Source: Welwitschia mirabilis (taxonomy: Eukaryota > Gnetophyta > Gnetopsida > Welwitschiales). From it: a stretch of DNA of 24,821 bases. Positions 17,130-24,821 of this stretch are shown here, piece after piece. The notes beneath the pieces were generated by a model, which saw only the letters and a program-made list of their open reading frames with translations, had not been told where the DNA came from and made no database searches. Made by a program: the position numbers and the translations under genes. The stretch is taken from the NCBI GenBank assembly GCA_051453625.1, contig JBOZIK010000001.1:70667795-70692615 (forward strand), in the 5' to 3' direction. How positions within the stretch are numbered: position 1 is the first letter of the stretch; each line of letters opens with the position of its first letter.

Positions 17130-18660
17130 AATGGTGGGATAGAGTTGCTCATTGGGTTAGAAAGTATGCTTGATAATTTCCTGAAAATGTCTACAAAAGA
17201 AAACACCAATCTAAAGCTGAATGAGTAGAAAATATTAAAGTAAACCAAAAAGTTTTAGATTAAATATATTGGTATTTTACATAGAAATTCTTAGATAAAA
17301 CTTGTTTTGCTAATCGATTCTAGGATTTTTTAATATTTAAAATCACTCTTACTTCTATTTCCTTTAGTCTATCTTTTCTTTCATAGCTCTTCTTTGCTAT
17401 GTTTTTATAGTTTAACTACTTGCAATTGTACATTTTGAGTTATTGACTACTTTTTACCCTTTCATGTTGTAAATTTAATTCTTCTAGTATAATAAAACCT
17501 CTTTTTAGGATCCAATACCACCCCTTCTTCAAAAGCTCTATTACTCAAAATTATATATTTTTAGTTAAGATAAAATGTAAAATTTTTTCAAATTCCATAA
17601 AGGAATAACCATCTACTAAATTGTAGAATTTAAGAATTGATGATTTTATTAAGAAGATTTCATAGCCATTAATAATTTTTTAGATGATTATTTTTCTTTA
17701 TCTTTTTCTTTAAAGATTTTTATAAGAAATAGTTTAATGTTGATTTTTCCTGGCTTATAAGGAATAGGCATCATATTATACTTAGAGTAAAATATTAGTC
17801 TTCAAGAAATGAATAAGACAACTTTTATATTGCAAAATTAAAGAGTTCCTATTTTGATGATTTTTTTATGAGTTATACAAAAATCATAGTAATATTATTA
17901 GCAAATATATTTTCTACACTTTTTAAGAATTTATTAATCAATAATATCTAAGTGATAGAATTAATAAAAGTATCATTCAAAGTATTCCTAAGGAATACGA
18001 TACCTATAATTTTAGAAATTAAAGGTCTATTACACTTTTGAATTAATGTTTATGAAATAACTAAATTCCTTATGTGAAGACTTGGAAAAATTATTGATTA
18101 GATTATTAGAGTTACAAAGATTAACTTTGTTTAGGAAGTATACATCTTAATAATGTAATTGCAAGTTAGGATGATCTTTAATAAGCTAATGATACTAATA
18201 AAGGTAGGGATTTTATTAGGCTTGGTTATGTTAAATATTATGATAGATTTGGAGGTGATGTGATTATTCATTATATTAAAAACATTAACTTTATTGAGTG
18301 ATTTATCTATCTAATTTATATGTCAATTCTTAATGCCAATTCTTAGATTACACAAGTTTTAACTTGAGTTGGTTCTTTTCGTCTTAGAGATTAGTTCATC
18401 AAGGTTATACTTTAACTTTTTATTTATTTATTATTAAAGATTTTTTTCCTTTATATACATTTTATTAATACCTCAAATGAGATCTTATAAAAGGATTTTG
18501 GTTTGATGTTTTTAATCTCAATTTCTTCATATGAACTTTAGAGATGAGTCATTTCTTTTTCAAGTATAATTATTAGTATTGCAATAGGCTAGTAGTTCAT
18601 ATAAATGAATAATTCAAGTATTCTAGATCTATTATAAACTAAGAAAGATATTTTTTGAAG
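17130..18660 (+). pseudogene. LINE (L1-type) reverse transcriptase, decayed
   Basis: The core is unmistakable when read across frames: FFYELYKNHSNIISKYI (about 17861-17910); EFINQ, SDRINKSIIQSIPKEYD (about 17950-18000); RSITLLN (RT block 'YRPISLLN'); GSIHLNNVIAS-stop-DDL (about 18140-18178, family 'GRSI.DNI...QD'); RDFIRLGYVKYYDRFGGDVI (about 18207-18266), matching 'FLKLDFEKAYDRVEWDFI'; HYIKNINFIE; ILNANS. Then SFRLRD and LVHQGYTLT (about 18375-18415), matching 'RGVRQGDPLSP'. The catalytic FADD box appears as FRDESFLF (about 18538-18561). The upstream WWDRVAHWVRKY at about 17133-17170 suits the linker between endonuclease and RT. This enzyme would have copied LINE RNA at the target site. Stops and frameshifts abound. 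The endonuclease, 3' end and poly-A were not located. Confidence 0.85.
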
Positions 18661-20952
18661 ACTATAATAAAACTATTAAAGAATTCAATTTCCAAAATAT
18701 TTTAAAAATTTTAGTTAAAAGTAAAATATCTAGTCTAATAGGAATTTTCTTTTTCTTTGGAACTAAAAGCAAGGATGTATAGAATTGCACTAGTAATAAA
18801 GTATTAAAAAAATACTGAATAAGTGAAATGAGAAGAAACTTATTTTTTCTTTAAAAAAATGTTTTATTGTTAAGTTGTATACTTTAAACTATCCATATTT
18901 ATTACTCTTCTTATTAGTCTCTAAGTGAATCTTACTATGAATAAATGGGTTAACTTCTTTGATGTATTCTAGAGTCTAGCAATTAAAGAAAAAATACATA
19001 TATATTTATTAATAGGTACTTCAAAAATTTATACCTTAAGCAAAGAATATAGAAGTCTTTACCTTCTTAATCATCATGAAGAGGATGTTTCTGTGTTCTC
19101 CAAATTAATATAAAAATATTTTGATACTAATGATGCTTAAAAGAGTATCTTAAAAATATAATTAATGAAAAAATCTAAAAAATTTATGTAAATAACATGT
19201 TAGTGGTTATCTTTATTATATTTTTCACCATGCCATTTGTATTTCTTAATTCTTTTGATTTAATAAAAATTTAAAAGGCCTAACATTTTACTAACTATCA
19301 TTAAAAATAATAATGCATTAAGATTTTAGAATTAGCTTTTCAATAATAAAATCCTTTATGGATTCCATTTAATAAAAAGTTATATGGTACTCATTCACTT
19401 AGATTTTGTTGAACTTGGAGAAACTTATTCATTACTATGATTTTTTTAACTTTATTTTTATGAAAAATTCTTACTAAAATATAAGTAGTTAATCTTTATG
19501 ATTTTAATAAAAATCATAGAAAAATAGAAAAAATTCACAGGTCCTATAGAGGAATTGATCTACTTATTTAAGATGGATAATAATGTATAAGAAGCATAAT
19601 TTGTTATCTCTTGGACAAATGAAAGACATATTTTCCCAAACATAAGGATGGCCTATGATATTACACATAAATATAAAAATATTCATGAGAAGTTGAAAGA
19701 ACATGAACTATTTAAATTATTTCTACTTTATAGGAGCATAGAATTAACAATGTTAAAAAATGTCCAAGATTTTAAAAGATTTTTTATTTTTTTGATGTTC
19801 CATTCATCAAAGCTTATCCATTGGTACTTCTTTATGACATCTAGCATTTACTTCTTTAAAATTTTCTTTCTAGGATATGCATGCTCTATTTCACTATATA
19901 GTTATTTATGATGGAGAAATTAGAAATCTATATTCTTTGGTATCTTCTATTAACCATTATTCATATTATTCCTAGAGATACTTCTAATATTTCAAATTTT
20001 CTCTTTTTTGTATGAATATTTCTTTAATCTTAGCTTTATATAATAGATACAAGCTTATGATAGAGTTTTTTTCCTTTGTTTTTATGGTAATCCTAATTTA
20101 TCATTATAGACATAACTTCCATGTGTGTATGACAATTAAATATAAGATCTTATACAACGTATCTTTTTACATTCAAGCTTAAAACTTCATATAAATTAAG
20201 ACAAAGTGATAGAGCACTATTAACACTCACTTGCATCATTTATATTTGTATTTTTCCTCTTGTTTCCTATTCTTGTTTTCATTTCTCTATATTTTTACTA
20301 AAGAATCTCGTTTTCTATATTAGAATATTCTTTGTTTGCAGCTCACTTATTTATATTAATGCTATGTTCTATAAATGGAACATGTTTTTGGATTTCAATA
20401 CACCACTCATTCAAAAACCAAAATAAGGTATTATAATAATATTTTATAAACTTCTTATTATTATAATATGTTCTCTTAGAATATATTATTTTATTAATTC
20501 TTTTTCTTATATTATAAATCTATAAAGTTATAAAGCATTTAAAATACAAGTTACTTCATTTACCATCAAAGTAATTCCTATATCTATTGTTAAACTTAAA
20601 GATTTTTAATCAATTATGTAAGTATTTTTAAAAAATTATTACATGATATACTTTTTGAAAATGGTAGATATCATCAATAGAATTGTTAAAGTAAATGTCA
20701 ATAATTATTTTAATCTTTTAAGAGTAATCTATCAAAGTAGAAACCATCTTACTTCTAATAAAAATAATAATATTAAAAATCAAATAACTTACTATTAGAT
20801 GATGAACTATCTCATATTTAATGTCCATTTCAAGTGTGTTTATAAGTACTTTTAATAGGAGTAATGATTAACTTATCTACTTTTTAATGTAAAAGGAAAA
20901 AGATCAAAATTAAGCATAATGTGGATCAAAATTAAGTAATTAGAAATCATTT
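18661..20952. other. Long AT-rich stretch, probable LINE 3' part then unassigned
   Basis: 18661-19400 may be the decayed 3' half of the LINE, but no zinc-finger or RNase H motif was recognised. An 87-codon frame at 19648-19911 (MAYDITHKYKNIHEKLKEHE at its start, Phe-rich hydrophobic end) has upstream in-frame continuity (about 19590 on, ISWTNERHIFPNIR) and could be a coding relic, but I know no family for it. The rest shows no RNA gene, repeat array or motif. Confidence 0.4.
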
Positions 20953-21431
20953 GACAAAGTAATAGAGGTTGAAGCATTAGACAATAAATAATTAGAGCAC
21001 AAATAAATAGAAGAGAAAGCACTAAAGAACAATAAACTAAATGATAAAGTGGTTAGATTTTACTCAACCCTAGATTTTACCTACCAATAGAAGAAAAAAG
21101 CACTAGAGGATGAAGTTTGGAGGATGATGAATAATTAGTTTTATCTTTTAGTTGAAGATGTAATGTAACTACTCAAATTTATATTCTAGCTAAAAATATA
21201 GTAAAACTATTTCAAGTCTATTTTTTAACTGAATTGGTTTACCATCCAAACTTAGATAAATCCCTTAGACCTCCCATTTCCTCATTTCTTTTTTAACATT
21301 AAAGAGCTTATGACATTAGAGAAACTTTTACAAGAAGACCCATCCACTTTTGAGAAGTACTACCTTAATACTAGGTTGTGTATCCTTTATTAAGGAGTTG
21401 TTACTTATAAGTGGATTCAATAAGGTGCATT
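20953..21431 (+). pseudogene. Unidentified decayed reading frame with coiled-coil-like start
   Basis: A single frame can be followed for about 160 codons, broken mainly by TAA/TAG stops that could derive from CAA/CAG. The first part reads DKVIEVEALDNK, LEHK, IEEKALKNNKLNDKVV, then KKKALEDEVWRMMNN, with the unit 'E(K)AL-(D/K/E)-(N/D)' recurring and a charge pattern suited to a coiled coil. After a poorer middle part it gives NPLDLPFPHF, LEKLLQEDPSTFEKYYLNTR and GVVTYKWIQ in the same frame. The consistent frame over 480 bases argues for a real former protein, probably from a mobile element. I do not recognise the family. A G-run followed by TG (21776-21784) lies 340 bases downstream. Confidence 0.45.
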
Positions 21432-21749
21432 TTGTTAAGGTTAATAAGGTATGATTCTTTATTACATTATATTTCTTATGTTCTTTATTCTTTATGTTAG
21501 TATCAATTTTATACTCTTAGTAGACTAGATTTAATATAAATATAAAGTATAAGCTCCAATCTTGGTGATAACAAATTAGTGAAAATGTTAGTTAATTACA
21601 TTTAGTATTTTAATTTCCATTCCATTATATTTTTACTTTCATTTGCATTTATCTCATTACATTTCATGATTTGCATCATTGAATTTTTATAAATTCTTCT
21701 ATCTTCTTCTTCTTCTTCCTTTTTTTTTTTCTCATTTTGAAAAAAGTAT

Positions 21750-22465
21750 ACATATTAGACTAGAAAATGTACATCAGGGGGGTGATAAGACCTAGGATTA
21801 ATAGGAAAATTAAACTATTTAGAAATAAAGGAAAGGTATTTTACTAACTATTCAGGAGAGAACTGTGAAACAGAATAAAAATGGGGAAAAAACTACCCCT
21901 GAGGAAATAGACTAAACATGGAGAACTACCTATGTAGAAGAATAAAAAGCATAAAACTACTAATAGACTGGAAGTGAAAATACCCCATCCTATCATAAGT
22001 TATAAAAAACTTAAGTTTGAAAGGAAAAGAGCTAGAAAGAGGAGTATTAGAGTCCTCTATAGAATAGGAATAAATTACCATGATTGTATTCGTGTAAGAA
22101 ATGACCCATATCATCAGAGAGTATATCAAAAACTTGATTTATCTTCTTGAATTAGTTAACACCTACTAGATTTTTATACAAATGCAATATAAGGGATTTC
22201 TTTCTATAGTTGGAATTGATGGCTTGAGGTAGGGATCTGTAAAAGAGTCCTAATGTGAAAAAAGGCATTTCTTCAATACTTGAATTATTGCCAACATAAC
22301 TTCCCATCGAGTACCATTCATATCAATGTCCTCCTGAGGGCGAGACTGAATTTCTACTAAAAAAGAGTCTGAGGTAGAGTTCTGGGTAGGATGGGGGCTC
22401 TTTACTAGCTAAGAGGAGGTTTGGTCATGCCTACCTCATGCTCTTCTCTTCTTCTTTTAATATTC
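21750..22465 (-). pseudogene. Unidentified minus-strand quasi-open frame
   Basis: One minus-strand frame runs about 235 codons with only a handful of stops, most explainable by C-to-T or G-to-A change. From high to low coordinates: KKKRRA (basic, possible nuclear signal), GRHDQTSS, LVKSPHPTQNSTSDSFLVEI, QSRPQEDIDMNGTRWEVMLA, IIQVLKKCLFSH, DSFTDPYLKPSIPTIERNPL; then an unbroken 67-codon piece at 22129-21926 (MVIYSYSIEDSNTPLSSSFP inside it). The 22190-22450 part is less AT-rich than its surroundings. No domain recognised. It could be a decayed element protein or a host-gene fragment. Confidence 0.4.
21776..21782 (+). other. Possible polypurine tract
   Basis: AGGGGGG followed by TG at 21783 stands out in AT-rich DNA and lies after a coding remnant on the same strand, an arrangement seen at LTR-element 3' ends. 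However, it also falls within a minus-strand quasi-reading frame (HPPDV), and no LTR has been delimited, so the call is weak. Confidence 0.3.
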
Positions 22466-24821
22466 TAAGGAATTAATTCTTTTTTATCTCATTTTATTCT
22501 TTAAGTTTACAAATCTAGATTAACTTACTCTATATACTATCTATTTTCTTACCATTACTTAAGAATGTTTTTAGATCTAACTTGTAAATTTTCTAAGCAT
22601 AACAAACAATGTAACATTTTGATGTCATTGATAAGAAGGCACTCAATATTGCTAACATGAAAGTTAGTCTTTGGAAGATTAGGCTTTACATAAAAAGTAA
22701 GATGATATTATTATCTAAATGTTACATTCTTTTGATATTATATAATAGTATCAAATTTTAAGTTTATAAGATTTTATTAATTACTCTTGCATGGCTGTAA
22801 TATAGCTTATTTTATCTTCCTTTTTATAGCATTTCTTTCTAGTATTAGATTTAATAAATTGATATACTACTTATCCTCTAATGTAATTATGGAAATATCT
22901 ATCTAAAATATTTATCTATCACATATTTTTTGGCATTTTTGAAGCTTGGTTTTATTGAAGGCAAAAGAAATGTATGTGGCAATTCTATATAAAGAAGAAA
23001 GAAGTTTCCAATAGAAGACAATGTTTATATGAAAGAAAAAGGACCTACAAATGAAATCCTCATTGAAAAAAAGGAGGAATCTATAATTGAAGAATGAGTT
23101 CATAGATCGTATGAGGCCTTTACATGAAATTTTTGCTAAAAGTAGAAAAAGTAGGCCTCTTTAAGAAATCTTGTCTAATAGAAAAAAGAACTTCCCTTTA
23201 AAGATGTTGAAACTAGGGCTTCTTCCTCTTTTCAACTTCCATCTTTTTTCCTTTTCTATTTTCACTCTCTTTTATTTCAACCTTATTTCAGTTATGATGG
23301 TGAACCTTAATACTTTAGGGATTTTCCCTTGTTTAGAAAAGAATTTAACAATAGATTTGATAAATCCCAAACATCCTCCATATAAATGGATTATGAAGAA
23401 GAGATTAATTTTCTATGTTGATCCTTTTATAGAACTATAAATCAAAGTGAAAAACTTAGCCAAAATTTGAAGAGATTAATAGGACTTATCATACAAATCT
23501 AAGGGATAGAATAACATTCTGAACCTTACCTACTATGTCAACTATATCCCATCTAGAGAGTAAAAAGTAAAACATTGAAACTTGTAGTAGCAATAATTCT
23601 CACTTTAAAGATGATGGTATAGAAATAAAAAATAAGGCTTTAGAGAATATTTCCATTTTTCACTCTTTATAGAAGAAAAAAAGTGAGGATAGCAAAGATT
23701 CAACTCAACAAATAAACAAGAAGGATAAGGGTGATGTGGATGGTATAGAAATACTAGATCATACCCTAATACCTACTTGTTTTTAGAATGTAATAGGGAA
23801 TAGTTATTGACTAAAAAAAAAAAAAGTAATATTCCAATGAAGAAAGTTAAGAAACCATTAAACAAAATAATGATAAAGACAATAACAAGAAGAATAGGAA
23901 TAATGAAGAATCCATTGAGCTTTAGCTAATCTTAATGAAAGATATATATATATTTATTCTAATTCAATAACCCAACCTAAAGCATCTACCATGTTTCTCC
24001 ATCATTTTTACTTATTCTTTTAGGTAAAACCCTAAATAACTTCCTTTCTTTTACTCATACTCCCACCTTAATTTGAGATCTTGATAGCGGTAACATTTCT
24101 CCATCTCTTCCATTTAAACATTCATGTGGATCTCAAAACCACATTCTTTTTCTTGTTTTCAATGAAACCCATAATATTGAGGATTTTATTCCTAATGTCT
24201 CTTAGTTTCTTCTTCTTGAAATGCTATGTAATACTTAAAGTAATAACCTTTTCTCTTCTACTAAGGTCACTTTATGTCATTACTCATTTTAAAAGTATAA
24301 CTTGGAATATACTTGAGTTCTAAATTAGGATAAACATTATCTTCTTGATGATAATCCATGCTTAGACTTAAATATTAGAGAGCTTTTTAAGTTTGTTAAA
24401 TCTATTCTAATCAATTATATTTAATGGAATATTTAGAGTACTTTTATAGAATATTTTTTAAAATTCACCTTGACTTGATGTCATTAAGAACACAAACATT
24501 TAATGAATAAATATTGATTTATTCTCATCATGTTAATGCATTAGTTTTATCTTTACATTTGTTAAAAAAAACCTTAAATTAATAATATGTTCCAAAGAGA
24601 TTGGAATGTATGTTTTCTTAAAAAAAATTTTAAAAAAAAACACTTGGTATTTTATGTTATGACAACTGACATAAGCTAATCTTGTAGGTGGTGCTTCAAC
24701 AAAAAGGCGATTTACATGGCAGAAAAACAGAACTACAGTTGCAAGTTGAGATAAGAAAAACCTTAAAATGGAAATGGCAACTACAACTCTATTTCCCATT
24801 CATCAATTTAGTCATTTGTCT
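22466..24821. other. AT-rich stretch, unassigned open frames
   Basis: Frames of 89 codons (23171-23440, plus), 80 codons (24081-24323, plus), 63 codons (22912-23103, minus) and 88 codons (24533-24799, minus) occur, all hydrophobic and low in complexity; none shows a motif. 23690-23760 on the plus strand reads as a charged peptide (STQQINKKDKGDVDGIEILD), which would suit the variable part of a LINE or gag protein, but this is not enough for a call. 24640-24800 is slightly richer in GC and runs to near the window end, so it may be the edge of another feature. Confidence 0.35.

Noticed and set aside
24290-24330. ITWNILEF as the start of a LINE endonuclease (WN.RG pattern)
   Set aside because: The conserved residues after WN are missing, and nothing downstream fits the endonuclease.
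1-24821. CRISPR arrays, bacterial operons, tRNA or rRNA genes
   Set aside because: No regularly spaced repeats, no ribosome-binding-site/ORF series and no cloverleaf or rRNA segments were seen; the content is that of a plant nuclear genome.

Overview
The window looks like nuclear intergenic DNA from a plant with a very AT-rich genome (GC by eye about 25-30%), built almost entirely from old, overlapping retrotransposon fragments. No intact gene is visible. Every recognisable protein remnant belongs to a plant element class: Ty1/copia gag, integrase, reverse transcriptase (RT) and RNase H; Ty3/gypsy gag, protease, RNase H and integrase; a LINE RT; and a 'putative plant transposon protein'-like sequence. 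The decay is dominated by C-to-T and G-to-A changes: CAA, CAG and TGG codons have become stops, catalytic Asp has become Asn, and the primer-binding sites are changed by transitions. CpG is scarce almost everywhere. This fits long-term methylcytosine deamination of silenced repeats. A low-GC gymnosperm such as Welwitschia would fit, but that is an inference from composition, not an identification.

Layout. 1-690 is unassigned. 690-3390 is a plus-strand copia element start: LTR, TATA box, decayed initiator-tRNA-Met primer site and gag. Its LTR-leader part occurs twice around a 100-N gap. At about 3390 the copia gag joins directly to a Ty3 RNase H-integrase fragment (to 4345). A second Ty3 piece, gag end plus protease, follows (4541-5315). 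5425-6192 is a copia integrase on the minus strand, cut by a gap. 7786-8875 is a decayed plant-transposon-type protein. 9398-10640 is a probable LTR-like repeat containing a gap. 10900-12650 is a minus-strand copy of the first copia family (gag, primer site, LTR). 12690-14714 is the best-preserved element, a plus-strand copia integrase-RT-RNase H ending in a polypurine tract and the start of a 3' LTR.

14905-16048 stands out. It is a CpG-keeping, much more GC-rich block starting beside that LTR. It has a TATA box, several open stretches of roughly 55-140 codons and a good splice-donor sequence. It is either a younger or unmethylated segment (gene or pseudogene exon, retrocopy) or an unusual LTR interior. 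I could not identify a product.

17130-18660 holds a LINE whose RT core is clear. 20953-21431 (plus) and 21750-22465 (minus) are unidentified decayed reading frames. The rest, to 24821, is AT-rich sequence with no feature I can name. Five runs of N are assembly gaps. Three are flanked on both sides by the same sequence, so the local order and copy number there may be artefacts.
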